A DNA stretch of 64,000 nucleotides from Candidatus Planktophila lacus (GTDB taxonomy: Bacteria; Actinomycetota; Actinomycetes; Nanopelagicales; Nanopelagicaceae), in contig NZ_CP016783.1 in the NCBI RefSeq assembly GCF_002288385.1, positions 930,001 to 994,000 of the forward strand, given 5' to 3'. The notes below the pieces were generated by a model. The model ran no database searches, was not told where the DNA came from, and worked only from the letters and a program-made list of their open reading frames with translations. Of this stretch, positions 48,841-56,262 are shown in pieces. Both the position numbers and the translations under genes were made by a program. How positions within the stretch are numbered: the stretch's first letter is position 1; the number at the start of each line of letters is the position of its first letter.

Positions 48841-50028
48841 TTAACGCGCTTCTAGGAACTGCTTTGAAACAGTCCGTGCCAGAATTGGCTTAGCGTTCGC
48901 CCAAGAAATTCCGTAGACCTTTTCAAAGGCTTGATCAAAAGTCATTCCTGACGCATATTTATCCAGTACATCAAAGGTAAATGAAATTCCACCAATCGAT
49001 GTCAGTGCCTCAACAGCTATAAATCCGATGTCATAAATATGTAGACGTGTTGCTGAATCACATGGCTGCTGATGCTGCAGATCAAAGAATTTGTTGATAC
49101 TTGCTTCTGAAAAATCAGGTAATCCACGCAGTGGCGGACGAAGCCAACTGCGACGGTTCTTTACGTATTCACTTAAACTTGCGCTGCTAGAAGTTTGCCC
49201 AACAACCTGCGGCTGTCCCTCAGAAAACCAGCAGGGAATCGAAAATCTCTTCAAGCCATACTTTTTGTAGATTGATTTCTGGATTGTGTGAGTAGTTTCG
49301 TGCGCATAGTGAGATCGTATAATTGCAGTATTTGTGTTTGAAGAGTTTGGTAATCCAGACACACCCTGAATTATCAACCCTGAATCAAGTGAAATATTTC
49401 CAAAAGCATTGTCACACTCTGCTTGCGAACTACAAGCTACGCCTACTTGATCTGAAAATGTGTCATTTAATGTGAATGGGGACGCAATCGTGCTGAGTCG
49501 AGTTTTTGCCCAATCCCTGTCGGTGAAATTAAACGCAACCACTAGGAATTTGGATTGTTTGGGGAAGTTTCCACCGAGTTGTTGAGCTCTAGAAATTCCA
49601 TACTCAATTTCTGAGTAGGAATAAAGGATTTTTGTAGATTCACCTTTTTCAACATCCACCTTAATTGGCGTGCTCAAGGGTTGAGCAAAGAGTCTCTCGG
49701 CATCGACCCACACAGAATTAGGAATACCTTTGTAATTCGCTTCTAAATCTTCGAATGAAGTTGGCATTGCGGGAACGATTTCAATTTTAGGTGTTGGAGT
49801 TGGAGTTGGGGTCGGCGTTACGACTGGCATCGGCGTGGACAACTTCACGCCTTTGTTCCATATAAGTTTTTTGCCGGACTTGATGCATTTGTATTTGATT
49901 CCAGAAACAGTTGTAGCTGCATTAAGTTTGGTACAAGGCGCTCCCGCCTTAACTGCGCCAGAAGCCGACATCGCAGGAACCAGAACCATGATCAAGGCAA
50001 GAACGACTGCGGATATGGATCGCTTCAT
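48841..50028 (-). CDS. Secreted zinc metallopeptidase-like protein with N-terminal Cys-x15-Cys domain
   Basis: A 395-residue exported protein. After the signal peptide (about 1-24) comes a small domain with C32 and C48, spaced by 15 residues, and ending in SGKKLIWNKG. A PTPTPTPTP linker (about 71-80) leads to the main domain. That domain holds HETTH at 243-247 and WFSEGQ at 267-272, which places E270 as the likely third zinc ligand, so it belongs to the gluzincin-type peptidases. Several other Cys suggest disulfides. TAAGAT stands 6 bases before the ATG (leaderless). Substrate unknown. The Cys-x15-Cys domain recurs in the three paralogs at 52252-57966. Confidence 0.75.
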   Translation of the reverse strand: MKRSISAVVLALIMVLVPAMSASGAVKAGAPCTKLNAATTVSGIKYKCIKSGKKLIWNKGVKLSTPMPVVTPTPTPTPTPKIEIVPAMPTSFEDLEANYKGIPNSVWVDAERLFAQPLSTPIKVDVEKGESTKILYSYSEIEYGISRAQQLGGNFPKQSKFLVVAFNFTDRDWAKTRLSTIASPFTLNDTFSDQVGVACSSQAECDNAFGNISLDSGLIIQGVSGLPNSSNTNTAIIRSHYAHETTHTIQKSIYKKYGLKRFSIPCWFSEGQPQVVGQTSSSASLSEYVKNRRSWLRPPLRGLPDFSEASINKFFDLQHQQPCDSATRLHIYDIGFIAVEALTSIGGISFTFDVLDKYASGMTFDQAFEKVYGISWANAKPILARTVSKQFLEAR

Positions 50029-50034
50029 AGGATG

Positions 50035-50040
50035 ATCTTA
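50035..50040 (-). promoter_or_regulatory. -10 box for leaderless metallopeptidase-like gene
   Basis: TAAGAT, then CATCCT, then ATG on the minus strand. An AAGGA further upstream lies outside the predicted transcript. Confidence 0.45.
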
Positions 50041-50098
50041 GATTTCCTTCTTAGTCGAGGCTAGTGGTGTTGAGGAGATTTTGAAGTGATTTTGTTAC

Positions 50099-51301
50099 TT
50101 ACCCAATGATTTCTTTCAATCCAGCCACTAAACGATCAACATCGTCGCGCGTGGAATAAGGCGCCAATCCGGCACGAAGTGCACCTGCATCACCGAGCCC
50201 AAGCTTGCGAGAAGTTTCCAAGGCATAGAAATTAGATGCCGGAAGTGTCACGGCCTTCTTCGCCATCGCTTTATAGATCTCTGCACTTTCAAAGCCTTTG
50301 AATGAGAAGTAAAGCGTAGGCGTGCGTTTCTTAGCATTGCCATAGAGAGTGATCCCCGGCAGAGCTTTCAGTGAACTTTCCATGTATTCCAAGAGTTCGT
50401 CTTCATAGGCTTCAAGCGCACGCATTGAGTTAACAATCTTGTCACGACGGCTTGTGGCACCGCCTGGCGCGAGATTTGCAATGTATTCAATTGCTGCAAC
50501 GCTTCCCGCCATTAATTCATAAGGCAAGGTACCGAATTCAAATCTTTCCGGAACCATGTTAGTTGCAGGAAGCAACTTATCGTTCTGCAAAGTTTCAAGA
50601 AGTGCCGGAGCAGCAGCCAGTGCTGCGCAGTGTGGGCCGAACATCTTGTAGAAGGAAAACCCTATGAAATCGGCGCCAATCTCTTTTGCACTGATTGGTG
50701 CGTGCGGGGTTAGGTGAACTGCATCGACATAGAAGAGTGCACCAACTTTGTGGACTGCGGCACCAATCGCCTTTAAGTCGGGGCGAGTACCAATAGTGTT
50801 TCCAGCCCCGGTTACTGCAACAAGTTTTGTTCTGGCAGATAAAACGGATTCGACGGCTTCTACTGACAACTCTGTTGTATTTGGATCTAACTGTGCCCAC
50901 CGTACGGTTGCGCCCACTGCTTCTGCCGCCTGTACCCAGGGGCGAACATTGGAATCATGATCGAGAGTAGTGACTACAACTTCATCTCCTGGCCCCCAAT
51001 TTTTGGCAAGGGTGCGTGAAAAATCGTACGTCAGCTGAGTCCAGGATCGGCCATAGACAACGCCACGTGGATCTACATCGATTAAATCTGCAACTGCTGC
51101 ACGAAAACTTAGAACGATTTCTTCCGCGTTCTTTTCAGACTCAGTATTCACATTACGATTAGAAATCGGCTTAGTGATGGCATCGGAGATCGTTTTGCCA
51201 ACAACGTCAGGTACTTGGCTTCCGCCTGGTCCACAGAAAAAGGCGAGGCCTGTATTTAACGATGGGAAACTTGCACGGACTTTGTTGACGTCATAGCTCA
51301 T
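50099..51301 (-). CDS. Cysteine desulfurase-like class V aminotransferase
   Basis: A 400-residue PLP enzyme of the cysteine-desulfurase-like subfamily (the VC1184-type group). The Schiff-base Lys is K219 in SFYKMFGPH, and the PLP-binding Asp is D193 in YVDAVHLTPH. TTLDHDSNVRPW and GAGNTIGTRPDL are also typical. The short SufS/IscS catalytic loop cannot be confirmed, so real desulfurase activity is uncertain; many members act on other amino-acid substrates. TAGCCT stands 7 bases before the ATG. No iron-sulfur genes are next to it. Confidence 0.85.
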   Translation of the reverse strand: MSYDVNKVRASFPSLNTGLAFFCGPGGSQVPDVVGKTISDAITKPISNRNVNTESEKNAEEIVLSFRAAVADLIDVDPRGVVYGRSWTQLTYDFSRTLAKNWGPGDEVVVTTLDHDSNVRPWVQAAEAVGATVRWAQLDPNTTELSVEAVESVLSARTKLVAVTGAGNTIGTRPDLKAIGAAVHKVGALFYVDAVHLTPHAPISAKEIGADFIGFSFYKMFGPHCAALAAAPALLETLQNDKLLPATNMVPERFEFGTLPYELMAGSVAAIEYIANLAPGGATSRRDKIVNSMRALEAYEDELLEYMESSLKALPGITLYGNAKKRTPTLYFSFKGFESAEIYKAMAKKAVTLPASNFYALETSRKLGLGDAGALRAGLAPYSTRDDVDRLVAGLKEIIG

Positions 51302-51308
51302 AAGGTTG

Positions 51309-51314
51309 AGGCTA
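51309..51314 (-). promoter_or_regulatory. -10 box for leaderless desulfurase-like gene
   Basis: TAGCCT, then CAACCTT, then ATG on the minus strand, without a ribosome site. The divergent hydrolase gene has a matching element 73 bases away. Confidence 0.4.
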
Positions 51315-51386
51315 ACAGCGGTTGCATGAACTTCTCAATAGCAAAAGAGTGTGGTCGTTTACCTGCAAAACTGAGGCTTTCTCCGA

Positions 51387-51392
51387 TACGCT
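51387..51392 (+). promoter_or_regulatory. -10 box for leaderless alpha/beta hydrolase gene
   Basis: TACGCT, then TTTTAA, then ATG on the plus strand. No Shine-Dalgarno sequence is seen. Confidence 0.4.
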
Positions 51393-51398
51393 TTTTAA

Positions 51399-52262
51399 AT
51401 GACGCAGACCCGCCAGAATTTCACGCTCTCCGATGGACGCAATCTTGAGTATTTAACTAACGGACTCAAATCAGAGGCCGCGATTATTCTGCATGCCGGA
51501 ACTACACAAGACATAACTGGTTGGCAGACCTGGCTTGATTACTTCGCGGCTAAAGGCATATTCGCGCTCTCATTTGGACGAAGTGGATATGCCGGAAGTA
51601 CCAAACAACCAGGACGTATAACTATTGATGTAGCCAAAGATATTGCTGAACTTTCCCAACATCTCGGGATAACCATGTTTGTAAATTTGGGACTCTCTGG
51701 TGGTGGGCAACATGCGATCGCAACAGGGTTAGACCCGCGTTCAGTTGGCGTTGTAACGGTTGGAAGCTTGGCTCCCTTTGCTGAACTCGGTGAGCGCTTC
51801 TATGACGGCATGCAACAAGCTGATCTCGATGAGTACGCAGATGCACTGCGCAATATCAACGACTTAATCAAACGTTTTCAGGGTTGGCAAGATGGAAACG
51901 TTGCCGATTCCGTTGCTGGAGCAGAATTGAGCGAACGCGATCAATTGGCAGCCTCAAAGCCAACTTGGAAAGTTGTTCTCGATTCCTGTGCATTCACAAT
52001 GGGAAAAGGCTGGGATTGGGTTGCAGATGATTACAGCTCTTATTTGGAGCCATGGGGTTTTGATCCGCGCGATGTAAAGGTGCCAACAGTCATTTGGCAA
52101 GCAGAGTTAGATAAGAATGTTCCAGTTCAACACGGAAAATGGCTTTCAGAAAATATGCCAAGCGCCCGCTTAGAACTCCGCGCTGGCGAAAGCCACTTAG
52201 GGATTTACGTGAACTACGAGGAAGAGATTATGCAGAGCGCAATTGCCCTGCTTACTGCTTAG
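51399..52262 (+). CDS. Alpha/beta hydrolase
   Basis: A 287-residue cytoplasmic hydrolase. The nucleophile elbow is GLSGGG with S100. The oxyanion region LHAGTTQDITGW replaces the usual HGxPG. Acid and base are likely the Asp in WQAELDKNVP and the His in RAGESHLGIY near the end, so the triad is complete. The substrate is unknown. It diverges from the desulfurase-like gene, and its end overlaps the converging secreted-protein gene by 11 bases. Confidence 0.88.
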   Translation: MTQTRQNFTLSDGRNLEYLTNGLKSEAAIILHAGTTQDITGWQTWLDYFAAKGIFALSFGRSGYAGSTKQPGRITIDVAKDIAELSQHLGITMFVNLGLSGGGQHAIATGLDPRSVGVVTVGSLAPFAELGERFYDGMQQADLDEYADALRNINDLIKRFQGWQDGNVADSVAGAELSERDQLAASKPTWKVVLDSCAFTMGKGWDWVADDYSSYLEPWGFDPRDVKVPTVIWQAELDKNVPVQHGKWLSENMPSARLELRAGESHLGIYVNYEEEIMQSAIALLTA

Positions 52263-54462
52263 CCGGTTGCATCGGTATACCTGGTTGAACTGGATCTAGC
52301 GGTAGACCTGGCATGCCTGGTTGTCCTGGTCCCATTGGCTTCATCTGATAACCACTAGGGCATTGCACGGGTGATTTACCTGTAACTTGTTTAGATTCAG
52401 CACCTTTTACACAGGTAATAGTTATATCAGCGTTTGGATCAAATTGCGGCGCAGGTGCAATTGGTTGTGGTTTTGTCGGTTGATTTGGAGTTCCTGGTTG
52501 TCCAGCCGGTGATTGCGGTGCAGGCATATCTGCAGGTGCATCCGGTTGTTGCGCCGCAGGTTGTGCGGGAGATGATGGCGCTTTTACTGGTGTTGCCGCA
52601 CTCATTTTGTAACCTGCTGGACATTGTGGCTTTACACCAGTCACTATTTTCTTAGTTGCTCCCTTTGTGCATGTTACGGTCACTTGAACTTGTTGAGCAG
52701 CAGGTGCGCTAAAGTTTTGCATTTTGTATCCACTTGGACACTTTGGTTTAACACCCGTCACCTGCTTCTTTGTCGAGCCCTTTACGCAAGTGATCGTAAC
52801 TTTTCCGCCACCTGAATTCGGTACAGAAGGGGTTGAACCTTGAGCACTAGAGTTAGGAGTTGGTACATTTGAATTTGCAGAAGTTGATTTAACCCATCCA
52901 TCTAATTTCACGCTAACAGTCGGTGGAGCACCTGTGTACTCGAAGTTATCTGCGTGTAGATTTACCCAATCTTTATTGGTACCAAGAATTACAGACGCTG
53001 TTTTCTTCTCACCTGTATCGTCATAAGTAATTTCAACTTTTGCATAAGCTGGCAATTTACTCATTCCATAAACGCACTTGATAAGTTCAGCTTTCATAGC
53101 AAATGCATATCGGCCGACATTCTGTGTTTTACCATCCGCCCTATAAGTAGGCGCGGCAATTCGATAACCAAGGGCGCCTTCATTGCCATCCCACTTCGGA
53201 GATCCGGGCTCATAAACAGATGCATTGCTAGTAACAATTCCTTGCACTCCATCCGTTTTCTGACAAGGACCAGAAAATTGTTGCCCAGCGCTTGAAGTCG
53301 TATTTAGGCGCCAAGAAAGGGCGTTAGAAAGGGCAGAATTGCCGAATAACTTTGAGAGAGAACTGTAGTAGCGAACTGAATTCGCATCATCAGGATCTAC
53401 ACCGGCAATATCTAAATTTTTTGAGCCTGGCGCAGCTGTCTGAGCACGTTTTGTTTCCTCTAGGTACTGTGTGACCGCACCAGTATTGGGTAGCCACTTG
53501 CCAGTCATTATCTCTTCGAGAGTGTTGCCTTCAACAATAAGTTCTGAATAGTTTTCGTCGTAATCTTCAGAGTAGGCGACTGGTTTATCGAGACGACCGT
53601 TTAGCCACCCAGTGATTACCTTTGGAATTCTCATAACAAGGGCAAATCGTAGATTTGAAGCAAAAGCGATTCTTTGATAACAAACCCCGGTATCAACAGC
53701 TAAACATCCAGTAACGCCGGATCCTTCAACTAGCGCCGGGTTCTCGAATTTCTTAACCGGATAAATTGATAGGCGAAGACTTTTTTCGGAGGCATCCCAA
53801 GTTGACACACCATTTGGTCTATTAAACAGCGCACTTACCAACCCCAGAATCAGGTAATCGGTACTCTTGCCACCATCGTTGATTCTCCAGATCCAAGGTC
53901 CATCAGAACCTGGATAACCTGAATTTGTCTTTGAGTTGAATGTGGATGCCCAACCCGGACTTGTTTTTCTATAAACCCTAGTAACCGGATCCGCTTTAAC
54001 CTTCGAGCCATCTTCTTTGACTAGGGTCAAACTCTTAATGCATGCAGCTATTTGTCGAGCATCGCACGAACCCATAGCCACGTCATATTTGATTTGTTGA
54101 AAAGATGAATCAGCTAGTGCAGAAACACACTTTGGATCATCAGGTGTTAGGCAAGTTACAGCACCGCCTGCACCTGCTTGCCCTGCGCTTTGTTTCTCTA
54201 GAGAAATATATGACTTGAAATTAACTTGGTTCTGATCGAAGTAGACCATGGCGTTATCTGAAGAACTTGGTTCAATCACACGCAGAATTGAGCGAGCATC
54301 TTTAATAACTTCAGGATCTTCCGGCGGGGAAAATGCTGGACCGTTAGGGGCTGAAGAACCTGGCTGAGGTGTATCAACGGCGAAAGTCGATGTTGGTAAT
54401 AAGGAGAGGAATAGAACTGAGGTCAACAGAAGAATCGACACTTTTCGCGATGAAATTACCAC
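52252..54462 (-). CDS. Large secreted surface protein with three Cys-x15-Cys repeats (paralog 1)
   Basis: I do not recognise a named family. From the GTG at 54462 the protein is 736 aa: signal peptide (ILLLTSVLFLSLLPTSTFA), a long N-terminal region with several Cys pairs, and a core domain (about 410-525, with GIVTSNASVYEPGSPKW and KCVYGMSKLPAYAKVEI) shared with the next two genes. Three copies of a short motif, TCxKGxxxKxVTGxxPxCPxGY, follow, with first Cys near 558, 598 and 683. Pro/Ala/Gln-rich linkers separate them, and the tail is GPGQPGMPGLPLDPVQPG. I chose this start because TAGACT lies 7 bases before it. It is likely cell-wall associated. Confidence 0.7.
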   Translation of the reverse strand: MVISSRKVSILLLTSVLFLSLLPTSTFAVDTPQPGSSAPNGPAFSPPEDPEVIKDARSILRVIEPSSSDNAMVYFDQNQVNFKSYISLEKQSAGQAGAGGAVTCLTPDDPKCVSALADSSFQQIKYDVAMGSCDARQIAACIKSLTLVKEDGSKVKADPVTRVYRKTSPGWASTFNSKTNSGYPGSDGPWIWRINDGGKSTDYLILGLVSALFNRPNGVSTWDASEKSLRLSIYPVKKFENPALVEGSGVTGCLAVDTGVCYQRIAFASNLRFALVMRIPKVITGWLNGRLDKPVAYSEDYDENYSELIVEGNTLEEIMTGKWLPNTGAVTQYLEETKRAQTAAPGSKNLDIAGVDPDDANSVRYYSSLSKLFGNSALSNALSWRLNTTSSAGQQFSGPCQKTDGVQGIVTSNASVYEPGSPKWDGNEGALGYRIAAPTYRADGKTQNVGRYAFAMKAELIKCVYGMSKLPAYAKVEITYDDTGEKKTASVILGTNKDWVNLHADNFEYTGAPPTVSVKLDGWVKSTSANSNVPTPNSSAQGSTPSVPNSGGGKVTITCVKGSTKKQVTGVKPKCPSGYKMQNFSAPAAQQVQVTVTCTKGATKKIVTGVKPQCPAGYKMSAATPVKAPSSPAQPAAQQPDAPADMPAPQSPAGQPGTPNQPTKPQPIAPAPQFDPNADITITCVKGAESKQVTGKSPVQCPSGYQMKPMGPGQPGMPGLPLDPVQPGIPMQPAKQ

Positions 54463-54469
54463 GTCACTT

Positions 54470-54475
54470 AGTCTA
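54470..54475 (-). promoter_or_regulatory. -10 box for leaderless paralog 1
   Basis: TAGACT, then AAGTGAC, then the GTG start on the minus strand. The hexamer is identical to that at ilvD, valS and ndk. It supports GTG at 54462 over the in-frame ATG nine codons upstream. Confidence 0.45.
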
Positions 54476-54515
54476 GAAGTTCTGTCCATAAATAAATAGA
54501 CCTAGGCTTGGAAAT

Positions 54516-56204
54516 CTACTTCTTCTTAAATCCTGTTGGACAGACCGGCTTAACCGCAGTTACCTTCTTGGAAGTTTTCCCCTTTACGCAAGTAATAGTT
54601 GTCTTACTCCCACTTGTTCCGGCCTGAGTGATCTTCATCTTGATAGTTGGTGATGAGAATCCAAAGCCGTAAGCGCCCATTCGGAAGAAACCGTTCTTCT
54701 CATTAACAACCGTTGTAGCCACTTGTGCTTGGCCATCGCTACTTAATACTGAAACCGTTGCCCCTATTGGCGCCTTTGAGAATCCATAGAGGCACCGTGC
54801 AACGCTTGAGTTGAGAACCAAGTCATAACTTCCTGTAGTCAGCGTGCCATCTGGTTTGGTGTGAGGGGATGCAACTTTGTAATCCAAAGTTCCTTCAGAT
54901 TTATTGAAAGCTGGTGCGCCAGATGAAAAGACGCTCGCATTGGTAAAGACCAAGCCGGCGAGAGAATTAACGCTTGCTGTACATTTCGAAAGTTCTGCTG
55001 CTGTATCGCTATTTAGATTAAGCGTTTGGAAACTCCACTGGCTAGGCATCGCTACCGCTTTATCGCCGAGGAATGGCAACCATGACAAGAATTCATCTAT
55101 TCCAAGAGCATCATATTTGTTGCTGTGGCCTTTAAGAATTGAGACAGAATCAAATGGATCTTGCCGACTCGCGCCGGCATAGAGACCACCACCGCGATCC
55201 TTTTGATATCTCTCGCGCAATTCTGCGGTCAAATCTGAATTCTTCGTCCAACCAAAGACGATTGGCACCTTTACTGGCTCAGCGAGAATTTCTACTTTAA
55301 CCGAACTACCGCTGGCAGCAGTCACAGACACTTCTGGGTTTGCCATTCGTCCGTAAAGCCAACCGTTAAAGCGCTTAGACATATTTAGGCTAATTCCAAA
55401 AGAGTAGTTTGCAGGAAAAGGTTGCGACTTTATACAAGTGGTTCGAGTTGCCATCAAACATCTGTCATCTGTTATGAATCCAGATAAACTGGAGTCCATA
55501 GTGTTTGTCCCTGGTCCCACTGGCTTTCCAACGTAAAACATAGGATCTAAATTTGGTCCACCAGGAACGAATTGTCCTGTTTCTACCGTAACCGGATAAA
55601 TGCTGTTAGTTAGTTGATCTAGAACGAATCTATTTGCTGTGCCTGCGTCACGATGCGTAAAAAAGTCAGATTTGACCAGATATAAATCTCCGGCTGAATG
55701 TGCGGCGCTAGGTATCGAAACAACCAGTGGGTTTCCACCATTTGGTAAACCGATACTTGGATCCCCCTTGATTGCAGCGTCAAAGCTTTCAGTTAACTCT
55801 GGTCTTGGGGTAAATGAATTTGAAACTGCGCCCGTCGTTAAATTCTTGGTAGTGATTCCTGCAATGCAATCAACCTCGGTTGAGTTTGCGCAGGGAGTTA
55901 AATTCATATCCCCCAATTGAAAAGTGAAATTCGTCGGGCACTTATCCAGGGATTTGCATCTGGCCATCCCAGTAATTACCTGATTCTCAACCTTGAAAGT
56001 TGCTAAGTTGGTCCAGAATCGAGCAAGAGATCGTGAGTTATTTACTAGGTAGCCGGTGTATCCAGGACCGGGAGGATTTGCAACCTGAAATTGCTCATCA
56101 ATTTCAGCTACCGCTTGTGCAGAATTCATCGCAGGCGAAGCTAAGAGGCCAAGGCAAAGCGATCCTATGACAACTGCAAATTTAGCGCGGTGAGTGAATT
56201 TCAT
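54516..56204 (-). CDS. Large secreted surface protein with C-terminal Cys-x15-Cys motif (paralog 2)
   Basis: A 562-residue exported protein of unknown function. The signal peptide is about 1-31 (SPAMNSAQA). The start of the mature part (PGPGYTGYLVNNSRSLARFW) matches paralog 3 (GGYTGVLVEDS). Cys pairs lie around 82-110. The shared core domain covers about 415-530, with LVFTNASVFSSGAPAFNKSE and RCLYGFSKAPIGATVSVL. One Cys-x15-Cys motif closes the protein (C539, C555), ending CPTGFKKK at the very C-terminus. TAGATT stands 6 bases before the ATG. It is transcribed in the same direction as its two neighbours. Confidence 0.72.
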   Translation of the reverse strand: MKFTHRAKFAVVIGSLCLGLLASPAMNSAQAVAEIDEQFQVANPPGPGYTGYLVNNSRSLARFWTNLATFKVENQVITGMARCKSLDKCPTNFTFQLGDMNLTPCANSTEVDCIAGITTKNLTTGAVSNSFTPRPELTESFDAAIKGDPSIGLPNGGNPLVVSIPSAAHSAGDLYLVKSDFFTHRDAGTANRFVLDQLTNSIYPVTVETGQFVPGGPNLDPMFYVGKPVGPGTNTMDSSLSGFITDDRCLMATRTTCIKSQPFPANYSFGISLNMSKRFNGWLYGRMANPEVSVTAASGSSVKVEILAEPVKVPIVFGWTKNSDLTAELRERYQKDRGGGLYAGASRQDPFDSVSILKGHSNKYDALGIDEFLSWLPFLGDKAVAMPSQWSFQTLNLNSDTAAELSKCTASVNSLAGLVFTNASVFSSGAPAFNKSEGTLDYKVASPHTKPDGTLTTGSYDLVLNSSVARCLYGFSKAPIGATVSVLSSDGQAQVATTVVNEKNGFFRMGAYGFGFSSPTIKMKITQAGTSGSKTTITCVKGKTSKKVTAVKPVCPTGFKKK

Positions 56205-56210
56205 TTAAGT

Positions 56211-56216
56211 AATCTA
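56211..56216 (-). promoter_or_regulatory. -10 box for leaderless paralog 2
   Basis: TAGATT, then ACTTAA, then ATG on the minus strand. AGGAAGG lies too far upstream (about 13 bases) to serve well as ribosome site. Confidence 0.4.
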
Positions 56217-56262
56217 TCCTTCCTGTCTGGATTGCCCTATAGAGATATGGATGAAATACAAG

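Noticed and set aside
49760-49830. Simple-sequence repeat as a phase-variation tract
   Set aside because: It encodes an in-frame Thr-Pro linker (hexamer units), so slippage would change linker length and not switch the gene off.
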